Shown: piece by piece, positions 7,474 through 15,272 of the stretch
Numbering within the stretch: the stretch's first letter is position 1
Layout of the letters: every line of letters begins with the position of its first letter
Assembly (NCBI GenBank): GCA_020847545.1
Contig: JADLBV010000028.1
Span: 1-59,393, forward strand
DNA: 59,393 nt
Origin: Phycisphaerales bacterium
GTDB lineage: Bacteria; Planctomycetota; Phycisphaerae; Tepidisphaerales; Tepidisphaeraceae
Direction: 5' to 3'
Notes under the pieces: model-generated
Seen by the model: the letters and a program-made list of their open reading frames with translations, nothing else
What the model was told of the DNA's origin: nothing
Database searches by the model: none
Program-made: the position numbers and the translations under genes

Positions 7474-8312
7474 CGCCAGAAAGTCCCTTTCCAGAGCATC
7501 TGCGCGGAGACCCACAACAGCACAACGACAAAAAGCAGCCGAATCCATTTCCCCTGCAATCGTCCCAGCAGATGCGAACCCGCCCACGCCCCCAACAACA
7601 CCCCGGCCGCGACCGGCGCGGCGATGAATGGGTTGATCTCACCACGCGAAAAATAGACCCCCGCGCTGGCGGCGCCGGTCACGCCGATCATGAAATTGCT
7701 CGTCGCGGTCGAAACCTTGATCGGCAGCCGCATCCCCAAATCCATCGCGGGCACTTTGAGCGAACCCGAACCGATTCCCAACAAACCACTCACGACACCC
7801 GCAATGTACATCAGCACCAGCCCCAGTGGCGCGCGGGTGACTCGATACGAAATTTCTCGCCCAATCGCCTCGTCATAATAACTCCCATGCAGCTTGAACC
7901 GGTCCGACATCCGATCCGGCGGCACAACTTCGGCCGTGATCTCATGCCGCTTGCGGAACATCGCCAACGCCGAATACCCCAGCACCAGTCCAAAAATGAT
8001 GAAAAGCCACCTTGGCGAGATCACCCCCGCGATCACCGCCCCGCTGATGGCCCCGCTGGTGGTGCCGATCTCCAACAGCATGGCGACGCGCAGATTGGTC
8101 ATCCGCTCCCGCACATAACCGGCCGCCGCCCCGCTGCTGGTGGCGATGATGCAGACAATCGAAGCCCCAATGGCATAATGAATCGGCACCCCCAACAGCA
8201 GCGTCAGCACCGGAATCACGATGATCCCCCCACCCAATCCCAGCAACGACCCCACCACCCCGGCCACGATCGAGGCGCCAAAAGACCACAACGTAAATGC
8301 CACCGGAGTCAT
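7470..8312 (-). CDS. TSUP (TauE/SafE/YfcA) family sulfite/sulfonate exporter
   Basis: A 280-residue protein with about eight membrane helices. The TSUP repeat signature is GASIVAGVVGSLLGLGGGII in the first half and MYIAGVVSGLLGIGSGSLKV in the second, so the duplicated four-helix architecture is intact. The ATG at 8312 is the first in-frame ATG. The TTG 36 bases further upstream would add SISM-type residues that do not look like a helix. Family members move sulfite, taurine breakdown products or other organic anions; the substrate here is unknown. Confidence 0.88.
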   Translation of the reverse strand: MTPVAFTLWSFGASIVAGVVGSLLGLGGGIIVIPVLTLLLGVPIHYAIGASIVCIIATSSGAAAGYVRERMTNLRVAMLLEIGTTSGAISGAVIAGVISPRWLFIIFGLVLGYSALAMFRKRHEITAEVVPPDRMSDRFKLHGSYYDEAIGREISYRVTRAPLGLVLMYIAGVVSGLLGIGSGSLKVPAMDLGMRLPIKVSTATSNFMIGVTGAASAGVYFSRGEINPFIAAPVAAGVLLGAWAGSHLLGRLQGKWIRLLFVVVLLWVSAQMLWKGTFWR

Positions 8313-8385
8313 GGATATGGATATAGGACAATGGGAACAATTCAACAAGCGGTAATTATTTCGCCGTTGCGAACGACACTATTTC

Positions 8386-8415
8386 TTGACCGTACCCCTT
8401 GATGGGCGGTAGAGT
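8386..8415 (+). promoter_or_regulatory. Possible promoter for the coiled-coil membrane protein
   Basis: TTGACC (8386-8391), an 18-base spacer and TAGAGT (8410-8415) lie about 135 bases before the start codon. The -10 match is mediocre. Confidence 0.3.
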
Positions 8416-8551
8416 TAGGTTGAACCGCGGCAGGCGGATTTTGTTGTTGATCCTTCCTCCCGATTCGCGGCCGATTGGTTTTTGTTAGGGTTCCCACGGC
8501 GGCCGTCTGATTGATCACCTGGGCTGACACCGATTTTTGTGGAGGTCTTGT

Positions 8552-10015
8552 ATGCCCCCCGTTTCGCAGCAGAATTCCCGCGCCGGACTGATTTCGGCCG
8601 TGGTGATTTTCACGATTCTTTTTGTCACGGCCACGATTTTCGCCATTTATTACGGCGTAGAGGCCACCCGACTGCAAAAAGACTACGCCGACCTCAAATC
8701 CAAATACATCCCCCGCATCATTCCCGAAGGTGGGTTGACCAGCCCCATCATCTCGGAGCTTGAAGCGGCCCGCTCCGATCCCAACTCCGGCCTACCCGCC
8801 TCCATGGCGCTGCTGGATGTCGCGGTTAAACAACGCGACAACCTCGCACAGGCCATCACCGGAACCCCCGGCACCACGCCCGCCAACGCGCTCGCCGCCG
8901 CCGCCGGGGCATTGACCGGCGCCAAGGACCGCACCAAAGGAGACTCACTCACCCTCCCCTCGTCCGATAATCTCGCCGGCGCGGTCAAAACACTCGCCGA
9001 TGCCGTTGCCTCCCGTGCCGACCAGGTCAAAAACCTTCAGGCACAGGTCGAACAGACCCAAAAGGAAAAAGCCCAACTCATCGCCGACATGAACAAGGCG
9101 CTGGCCCAAAAGGACCAGGACATTCGCGACATCCGCGCCCAGATGGAAAAATCGACCGCGGATGTCGCGGCCTACAGCGCATCCAAAAACCAGTCCGTCG
9201 CCGAAATCGAAAAGAACCGCGATGCCGAACGACAAGCCTCCCAGGAGGCCATGAACAAAAAGGATGTCGAACTCGCCGGCCTGCGCCGCGATCTGGACAA
9301 GGCCGAAAAGGAACTCGACGTTCTTCGCAGCCGGTTGGGCGGCCTTCGCGTCAATCCCAACGAATCGATCGTCCGCCAGGCGGATGGCCAGATCGTCCGC
9401 ATCTCAGGCGATGGCATCGTCTACATCAACCGCGGCACGGGCGACCAGATCGCGCCGGGGCTGACCTTTGAAGTCTACGACAAGACCACCGGCGTCCCCG
9501 CCTTGGGCGACGGCCTGAGCGACACCGACATGCCGGCCGGCAAGGCCTCCATCGAGGTGATCCGCGTCGGGGCAACCAGTTCCGAGGCCCGCGTCGTCCG
9601 CCAGACTCCCGGCAGCCAGATCACCGAAGGGGATCTGATCGCCAACCTCGTCTACGACCCGCACACCAAATACAACTTCGTCGTCTACGGCAAGTTTGAC
9701 ATGGACCACAACGGCGTCGCCACCGCGCAGGATGCGGATGTCATCAAACGCCTGATCTCCCAGTGGGGCGGCCGGGTGGTCGATCAGGTCAACGTGGACA
9801 CCGACTTCATCGTGCTGGGCAAGGAACCGGCCGTCCCAACCTTCAGCGCCGACGAGGAACGCGACCCGATCATTCAACAGAAGATCGCCGCCGCCAAGAA
9901 AGAAGTTCAGGATTATCAGCATGTGCTTCAAATGGCCAGTGAACTGCACATTCCAATCATGAACCAGAACCGCTTCCTCTACTTCACCGGCTATTACGAT
10001 CTGGCGGGACGATAA
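8552..10015 (+). CDS. Membrane-anchored coiled-coil protein with BRCT-like C-terminal segment
   Basis: A 487-residue protein. The N-terminal membrane anchor is AGLISAVVIFTILFVTATIF (about residues 11-30). A long alanine/lysine/glutamate coiled coil covers about 140-265. A beta-rich region follows (IVRISGDGIVYINRGTGDQI, then ASIEVIRVGATSSEARVVRQ). The last about 110 residues show the spacing of a BRCT domain: YGKFDMDHNG, VIKRLISQWGGRVVDQVNVD, TDFIVLG, then LHIPIMNQNRFL. DMDHNGVATAQD within it also resembles an EF-hand loop. ATG 8552 follows GTGGAGG. A strong terminator lies directly behind, so it is monocistronic. I do not recognise the full-length family; the BRCT reading is inference. Confidence 0.7.
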   Translation: MPPVSQQNSRAGLISAVVIFTILFVTATIFAIYYGVEATRLQKDYADLKSKYIPRIIPEGGLTSPIISELEAARSDPNSGLPASMALLDVAVKQRDNLAQAITGTPGTTPANALAAAAGALTGAKDRTKGDSLTLPSSDNLAGAVKTLADAVASRADQVKNLQAQVEQTQKEKAQLIADMNKALAQKDQDIRDIRAQMEKSTADVAAYSASKNQSVAEIEKNRDAERQASQEAMNKKDVELAGLRRDLDKAEKELDVLRSRLGGLRVNPNESIVRQADGQIVRISGDGIVYINRGTGDQIAPGLTFEVYDKTTGVPALGDGLSDTDMPAGKASIEVIRVGATSSEARVVRQTPGSQITEGDLIANLVYDPHTKYNFVVYGKFDMDHNGVATAQDADVIKRLISQWGGRVVDQVNVDTDFIVLGKEPAVPTFSADEERDPIIQQKIAAAKKEVQDYQHVLQMASELHIPIMNQNRFLYFTGYYDLAGR

Positions 10016-10057
10016 ACTGTCTCCGTACCGACCATCGGATATTCCCCGACTTTTCAC

Positions 10058-10089
10058 ACCTCTCCCGATCCATTCGGGAGAGGTTTTTT
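10058..10089 (+). terminator. Rho-independent terminator
   Basis: An 11-bp perfect stem (10058-10068 with 10074-10084) with a five-base loop runs into TTTTTT (10084-10089). It lies 43 bases behind the coiled-coil protein gene. Confidence 0.9.
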
Positions 10090-10158
10090 GTCGCCCGGAT
10101 GTCAAACCCTCTCCTCACGTTTGCTTTGATTCCAACCTCGGCTAAAGTATTCGCTCCA

Positions 10159-10581
10159 ATGTCCGATGCCCCACGAATTTCCGCACCACCCCCTCTGGTC
10201 GCCCTGGCCGCATGGATCATCCCCGGCGGCGGCTACTGGATGATCCGCCAGCGCAACCGCGGCACGGGGATCGGCGTCAGCATCATCGTCTTGTTTCTCC
10301 TGGGCATCCTGATCGGCGGCATCCGCGTCGTCGAAGCCCCCCCGGCAATCTCACAAATCCTTCAACGGCCCTGGTTTATCGGCCAGTTTCTGGTCGGCCC
10401 GCTGGGGCTGATCGCCGCGTGGATCTCCAACGGCCTGGGAACCACCGCCGCCTATGCCGATGTGATTTCCCATTCCCGCATCAACGAGATCGGCACGCTC
10501 TACACCGCCGTCGCCGGCATGTTAAACCTGATGGCCATCATCGACGCCTCCTTTCGCGCCGGTCAGGGGAAGGAAGTTTGA
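10159..10581 (+). CDS. Small integral membrane protein (DUF6677-like)
   Basis: A 140-residue protein with a hydrophobic segment near the N terminus (LVALAAWIIPGGGYWMI) and several more membrane spans. The motif PGGGYWMIRQRNRGTGI resembles the short-loop membrane family in which a proline-glycine turn precedes a conserved tyrosine, as in TM2-like and planctomycete DUF6677 proteins. ATG 10159 (MSDAPRIS) is preferred over an earlier in-frame ATG at 10099, which lies at the foot of the terminator. The stop overlaps the TTG of the next gene. Function is unknown. Confidence 0.6.
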   Translation: MSDAPRISAPPPLVALAAWIIPGGGYWMIRQRNRGTGIGVSIIVLFLLGILIGGIRVVEAPPAISQILQRPWFIGQFLVGPLGLIAAWISNGLGTTAAYADVISHSRINEIGTLYTAVAGMLNLMAIIDASFRAGQGKEV

Positions 10582-10817
10582 TCGCCACCCTGGCCGAACA
10601 CGCACCCCTCTTCATCCGCCCGCTGCCGGTCTGGAATGTCTGGTGGCTGCTGATGCTCCCTTTGTGCATCGGTGTGGCGATCGTCTACAAATCGATCAAG
10701 TGCCATTCAATGAAATCCGTCCCGCGCGAAGCCACCGTCATCGCCATCTGGATCATCCTGGGAATGGTCGCCGCAGCGGCCGCCCTGGCGGGCTTGATGC
10801 ACTTCATTGATCGCTGA
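10578..10817 (+). CDS. Short two-helix membrane protein
   Basis: A 79-residue protein starting at TTG 10578, whose last two bases form part of the preceding stop (TTGA). AGGGGAAGGAAG directly in front is a strong ribosome binding site. Two membrane spans are clear: WWLLMLPLCIGVAIVYKSI and EATVIAIWIILGMVAAAAAL. The pair with the upstream membrane gene is translationally coupled. I recognise no family. Confidence 0.6.
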   Translation: MIATLAEHAPLFIRPLPVWNVWWLLMLPLCIGVAIVYKSIKCHSMKSVPREATVIAIWIILGMVAAAAALAGLMHFIDR

Positions 10818-10839
10818 TGACACCGCAAACACCCCGTAG

Positions 10840-10862
10840 GTCCGGCTGTGCCGGACTCTTTA
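10840..10862 (+). terminator. Hairpin with short T-rich tail
   Basis: GTCCGGC (10840-10846) pairs with GCCGGAC (10850-10856) around TGT, followed by TCTTTA. It lies just behind the two-gene membrane operon and before the convergent TIM44/TerB gene. Confidence 0.5.
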
Positions 10863-10876
10863 TCTGATACCGACGT

Positions 10877-12859
10877 TCATTTCACCTTCCGCGCCTGCCG
10901 AAGCGCCGACTTGGCCGCCTCATAGCGATTGTTCATCTGCCGATTCACCAGCAGTTTCACATCATACGCCGACAACCCATAGTGCGAACCCAGCGTATTG
11001 AGCAACGTCAATTCCTGCGGCTGTACTTTCCCATCCGCCAGTGCTTCATCGGCCATCGCCATCAACCATTCCCGCGCCTCATCGCCATCACGCGGCTCAG
11101 GAATGTCGATCTCACCCGACTGGGCGGCGCTGAACAAAATCTTCAATCGATCCGAAGAAATGTTTCGACGTTTGGCGGCCGTCTCCAGCATCCACATCTC
11201 CTGCTCATTGGCCCGCCCATCCGCCAGCATCATCTTGACCATCCAAACCAACGCCCCCGTCCCTTCCGGCGTCCCATCACCCGTTCCAACGGCCGGCGAT
11301 GATGTTTGCGATATAGGTTCGGATGCGCCATTGAGAATCCGTTGAATCTTATCCTCCGCCAACCCACCCACATCCAGCAAAATCCACCCGTGCGAACCAT
11401 CATTCAACACCGTCCCGCAAAACGGACAGGCGTTGGAATCCCCACCCGTTTCGGGCGCGCCGCAATTGGGGCAATGGGCCGATGAGATGCTCAGTTTCAC
11501 ATCGCTCTTCTGGCCGCTGCGCCGACCAAGCACCAGCCCCGTGCGCGACAACACCCCCTGACCCGTATTGTTCGGCCGACCATCCGCCCCGGTCAAAAAC
11601 CGCGTCCCCGACCAGCGCACCTCCACCACCGCGCGCTGCCACTGACCATCATCCATCATCGCCAGCGTGTTCACCTTCCCCACGCCGCACTCCCCAAACC
11701 ACCAGCGCTGATCACGCCCCTTGAGTTGCCCCTCATACTGCTCACAGAACGGTTCGGAGGCGATCTTTCGCACCGCCTTCACATCCCCTTCGCGTTCACT
11801 GGCGCGCAATCGCCAGAACATGACCGATGCCCGATCCTCCAGCGCCTGCAAATTAAATTCCGGATCGATTTGTCGAATGTTCGCCACCCCCCGAACCTCA
11901 TCCGATGCGATCCCCTCCCATTCCGAATCCTGCGTGATCTCCGCCAACACCCAGTCATATTCCCCGCTGCGCAACAGCGCCTTGCAATGCGTGCAGTTGG
12001 CCGATTCGTTCATCTCGATGGCCGCACCGCAATTTGGGCAATTCCCCTCAATCAATCCCGCCTGATTGGGTTTGGTCTGTGCCCCGCGATGACGCAAAAA
12101 CGACCAGAATTCCGCAAATTCCGCCTCATCGCTCGACCCTCCCACCTTCTGTCCATCCGCCAGCGACACCTCATAATCCACAGCCGAAGCAACAATCCGC
12201 ACCGAGATCTCATCAAACCCGCCGCGCGTCTCCACCGCTCCCAACCCCATCTCCACGATGCGGATATTCTCCATCTTGTCTCGCAAACCCAGAAATTTCT
12301 GTTCGGCGATCTGAAGCAAAAACCGCTCATGCACCCCATCGGAAACAAATGGCCGAACCGTATGCAGATCCTGCGCGCACCACGCCTCCTGAATCTTCAT
12401 AAACGCCGCGGAGACACGCTCCAGAAACTGCTTCTCATCAAAATTCGGATCGTTCCGCCGAAGCTCGGCCAGCGCCGCGTTCTTTCGCACCTCATCCATC
12501 ACCCCGGCCCCACGTCGAATGATGCGTGTGCGATATCCGCTTTTTCCTTTTTTCCCAAGGTAATAAAACAACCCCACCCCACCGGCCGTCACCGGCAAGC
12601 CGATATACGGGTAGGCGATGCAGAAACGAATCCACAGATAAACAATGTAAATTAAATCTCCCCCACCCCCACCACCGCCCCCACCACCGCCTCCACCACC
12701 CCCTCCTCCTCCGCCACCACCCCCACCACCCGAAAAATGCCCCCCACCTCCCGCGCGCCCCCATGCCTGGGTCACCAGCAACAACACCGCCACCACGGGG
12801 ACAATCCCCACCAGCAGCATTCCCCATCCCCGCCACCAATTCGACCATCTCCTCCGCAT
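10877..12859 (-). CDS. TIM44-like domain protein with zinc ribbons, poly-glycine tract and TerB domain
   Basis: A 660-residue multidomain membrane protein. In order: a signal/anchor helix (LLVGIVPVVAVLLLVTQAW), an uninterrupted run of about 25 glycines, two further helices (about residues 69-105), a TIM44-like domain (NFDEKQFLERVSAAFMKIQE onward), a zinc ribbon (CPNCG...CTHC), a second TIM44-like region (EFNLQALEDRASVMFWRLRA), a second ribbon (CPNCG...CPFCG), and a C-terminal TerB-like domain (LADGRANEQEMWMLETAAKR). TIM44-like domains bind membranes or partners in mitochondria; the bacterial role of this architecture is unknown. The ATG follows GGGAG. The gene is monocistronic. Confidence 0.75.
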   Translation of the reverse strand: MRRRWSNWWRGWGMLLVGIVPVVAVLLLVTQAWGRAGGGGHFSGGGGGGGGGGGGGGGGGGGGGGGGDLIYIVYLWIRFCIAYPYIGLPVTAGGVGLFYYLGKKGKSGYRTRIIRRGAGVMDEVRKNAALAELRRNDPNFDEKQFLERVSAAFMKIQEAWCAQDLHTVRPFVSDGVHERFLLQIAEQKFLGLRDKMENIRIVEMGLGAVETRGGFDEISVRIVASAVDYEVSLADGQKVGGSSDEAEFAEFWSFLRHRGAQTKPNQAGLIEGNCPNCGAAIEMNESANCTHCKALLRSGEYDWVLAEITQDSEWEGIASDEVRGVANIRQIDPEFNLQALEDRASVMFWRLRASEREGDVKAVRKIASEPFCEQYEGQLKGRDQRWWFGECGVGKVNTLAMMDDGQWQRAVVEVRWSGTRFLTGADGRPNNTGQGVLSRTGLVLGRRSGQKSDVKLSISSAHCPNCGAPETGGDSNACPFCGTVLNDGSHGWILLDVGGLAEDKIQRILNGASEPISQTSSPAVGTGDGTPEGTGALVWMVKMMLADGRANEQEMWMLETAAKRRNISSDRLKILFSAAQSGEIDIPEPRDGDEAREWLMAMADEALADGKVQPQELTLLNTLGSHYGLSAYDVKLLVNRQMNNRYEAAKSALRQARKVK

Positions 12860-12887
12860 ACTCCCATCCTACACTCCCATACCCAAG

Positions 12888-12926
12888 CCCCAAAATAAAA
12901 CCGGCCGCCCACAATCGGACGGCCGG
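12888..12926 (-). terminator. Terminator for the sorting-tail protein gene
   Basis: CCGGCCGCCC (12901-12910) pairs with 12917-12926 with one mismatch. Read on the - strand, the stem runs into TTTTATTTTGGGG, a T-rich tail. It lies 24 bases behind the gene that ends at 12950. Confidence 0.7.
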
Positions 12927-12949
12927 CAAGGCATTAATTCTTCCCGCCT

Positions 12950-13786
12950 TTATCCTTCTCGTTTACGCATCCTTTTCCCCATCCACATCGCCAACCCCGC
13001 GCCGGGTATGAACATCAACGCCGCGGCCGGTAACGGAATGGCCGCCGGTGGTGGCGGAGGAGGCGGCGGGGGTGGTGGCGCAGGCGCCAATGGATCATTT
13101 GCCCGATCCGCGATCTCCGAATCGCTCAACACCCCATCCTGCAACCGGATCAACGCCACACGCCCATCGGCAAATTCAGTTTCCGCCGGCCCACCCAGAT
13201 TATTATCAATAAAAAACGACACCACCGGGTCCAAAATGTTCAATTTGTCGGTTGGGGAATTGAGTTCCAATTTCCCGTCAAAATAGGCTTTGACCGAATT
13301 GTTCCCCACCGTCATCACAATGTAATGAAATTCGTTGGTCACGAAATTCGTCGTGCCGGTGACATCGTTGTACACCTGCAACCGATCCCCCGGTTCAACA
13401 TAAAACCCCGTGTCCGCCTGTCGGCCGGTGGTGTCGAATATCCGTCGCCATGAACCGGTGTCCTCGGTGAACTCAAACACCATTTCCAAGCTGTACGCTG
13501 TTGGATCGGTGATGATCCCCGTCGTGTCCAGCGTCAATCCCGCCTGTTCACTGACGGGCGAGCGATTCCCATCCCACTTGAAGACAGGCCGGTTGACGCC
13601 AAACACAACCGCGTTTTCAAATCCGTTTTTCCCCAACGGATCCACTGACACCAGCGCCGGCACCCCCGATTCATCGGCCGACAGCGAATTTTCAAAATTA
13701 AACGTCGCCGACCCCGCCGCCAACGCAAAACCCGACCCCATTCCCACTATCCCGGCCGACACGACCAGCATCGCTTTGGTCACCAT
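12950..13786 (-). CDS. Exported LamG/concanavalin-like protein with C-terminal PLPAA sorting tail
   Basis: A 278-residue exported protein. The signal peptide (MLVVSAGIVGMGSGFALAAG) is followed by a LamG/concanavalin-A-like jelly roll (about residues 25-225: ATFNFENSL, YSLEMVFEF, FHYIVMTVGNNSVKAYFDGK, VALIRLQDGVLSDSEI). Then comes an 11-proline linker and a C-terminal tail: IPLPAAALMF, a hydrophobic helix and KRMRKREG. The tail has the motif-helix-basic order of PEP-CTERM substrates, with PLPAA replacing PEP, so exosortase-type processing is likely. The ATG follows GTGGAGG. The 178-base AT-rich region upstream is the likely promoter. The enzyme that processes the tail is not in this window. 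Confidence 0.8.
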   Translation of the reverse strand: MVTKAMLVVSAGIVGMGSGFALAAGSATFNFENSLSADESGVPALVSVDPLGKNGFENAVVFGVNRPVFKWDGNRSPVSEQAGLTLDTTGIITDPTAYSLEMVFEFTEDTGSWRRIFDTTGRQADTGFYVEPGDRLQVYNDVTGTTNFVTNEFHYIVMTVGNNSVKAYFDGKLELNSPTDKLNILDPVVSFFIDNNLGGPAETEFADGRVALIRLQDGVLSDSEIADRANDPLAPAPPPPPPPPPPPAAIPLPAAALMFIPGAGLAMWMGKRMRKREG

Positions 13787-13964
13787 GATATCCTCCACAT
13801 CACAACTGAAATGAACACACCCACGAAACGCACCAGCATTTTACATACGTCCGATAATCTCCAGCAAGGGAAAAAAATATAATCTGTGAATGTCTGAAAA
13901 CGGTTGTAACTATATATTTAACAAAGGAATACGCTCACATCGAACGAAATCGACCCGCCGTAAT

Positions 13965-15119
13965 TTACTTCCTCATCCCCACGATTCGTTCATAAACCCC
14001 CATCAATTGCTCCACATGATGATCCTGCGACAACGCTCCCCGCAATGACAAACAAGCCTTGGCCATCGTTTGACGAATCCCCGAATCAAGCAATTGCCCC
14101 ATCGCCCCCGACAGCGCCTCAACATCGCTCGGATCATCCATCACAAAACCATGCCGCCCATCTTCCATGATCTCGCACGCCCCGTTGAATTTTGTGCTGA
14201 TCACCGGCAATCCCATCGCCAGCGCCTCCAATACCACCAGGCTGCACGGATCATGTCGAGTCGGCAACACAAACGCATCCGAAGCGGCATAAAACGCCGC
14301 CGGCTCATCGGTCTTCCCCACAAAACGCACCCGATCACCCACCCCAAGTCTCTTTGCCATCGACTGATACAACGCGATCTTCCCCTTCCCCGCCACCACC
14401 AGCACCATTCGTTTGTCTTTCAATTTCGCCAACGCCTCAATCGCATGCCGCAACCCCTTGCGCGCAAAATCCTGCGCGATCATCAACATCACAACCCGAT
14501 CCTCCCCCACCCCCCACCGCTGACGGATCATTTGCCGCTGATCCACCACCCGCCCCGGATCAAACCGCCTCAAATCCACCGCGTTAAAGAGTCGAACCAT
14601 CTTCTCTTCCGGCAATGGATAATGCCGTCGAACCTCCCCCTTCACATAATCCGACAAGCAGATCACCACCGGCACAGACTTCTGCTCCAGCAACCGCCGT
14701 TCGGTCCGAACAAACGCCCGCCGTTTAAGATTGATCTGATTGACCGCGCGGGACAAACCCCGCTTGATCGCACCCGAATGTTTCAAATGCCCGCTGCGAA
14801 CCGCCTCGGCCGCGATCCCCGCGTGCGGATGATACACATCACACCCCCGCACCGGCAGCATCGCATGAACCACATCGTACGAAGCAATCCGAAGATGACG
14901 ATCCAACGCCCCCAGAAAATCCGAATATCCCCCCAACCGCCCCGCCGACCGCGCGGGCAATTCCACTCCCTTCAATTCCTCCGGCAACCCCCTCAAATCC
15001 TGCGCCACCAACGAAACCTCCACCCCGCGCTGCGCCAGCGCCATCCCCAAATCCACGGTATACCGCTCCGCCCCTCCCCGCGCGGGATCCACCCTCAAAA
15101 TGACCAGTGCAACTTTCAT
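13965..15119 (-). CDS. Glycosyltransferase family 4 (GT-B fold, WaaG/RfaB-like)
   Basis: A 384-residue retaining glycosyltransferase. The N-terminal Rossmann half starts VALVILRVDPARGGAERYTV with the acceptor-loop GGAER. The C-terminal donor half has VMLMIAQDFARKGLRHAIEAL and the EX7E region DAFVLPTRHDPCSLVVLEAL. RfaG-type enzymes add hexoses to the inner core of lipopolysaccharide; the same role is likely here but not proven. The downstream gene on the same strand starts after the AT-rich gap at 13964. A repeat element (15139-15264) separates its start from the GT39 gene. Confidence 0.88.
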   Translation of the reverse strand: MKVALVILRVDPARGGAERYTVDLGMALAQRGVEVSLVAQDLRGLPEELKGVELPARSAGRLGGYSDFLGALDRHLRIASYDVVHAMLPVRGCDVYHPHAGIAAEAVRSGHLKHSGAIKRGLSRAVNQINLKRRAFVRTERRLLEQKSVPVVICLSDYVKGEVRRHYPLPEEKMVRLFNAVDLRRFDPGRVVDQRQMIRQRWGVGEDRVVMLMIAQDFARKGLRHAIEALAKLKDKRMVLVVAGKGKIALYQSMAKRLGVGDRVRFVGKTDEPAAFYAASDAFVLPTRHDPCSLVVLEALAMGLPVISTKFNGACEIMEDGRHGFVMDDPSDVEALSGAMGQLLDSGIRQTMAKACLSLRGALSQDHHVEQLMGVYERIVGMRK

Positions 15120-15138
15120 CGAATTTCCGGGGAAGAAT

Positions 15139-15264
15139 GTGCCACGGCTCGACTGAGCTCGCCGAAGTCAGAGGCACAGAGATCACAGAGAAGAAAATTA
15201 TTTCTAATATCTGTTATCCGATCTCCTGTCTTTCCTCTGTGCTCTCTGTGTCTCAGTGGCACAC
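15139..15264. repeat. MITE-like dispersed repeat between two glycosyltransferase genes
   Basis: This element begins GTGCCAC (15139) and ends with GTGGCAC (15256-15262). Internal CACAGAG units at the left face CTCTGTG units at the right, so the whole element is an imperfect palindrome. Its left 43 bases recur as an exact inverted copy at 21094-21136. Its right 38 bases (15227-15264) recur with four changes at 22660-22697. Confidence 0.8.
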
Positions 15265-15272
15265 CTCTATTT

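Noticed and set aside
7452-8402. 316-codon open frame on the + strand
   Set aside because: Antisense to the TSUP gene, which has a clear membrane-repeat signature.
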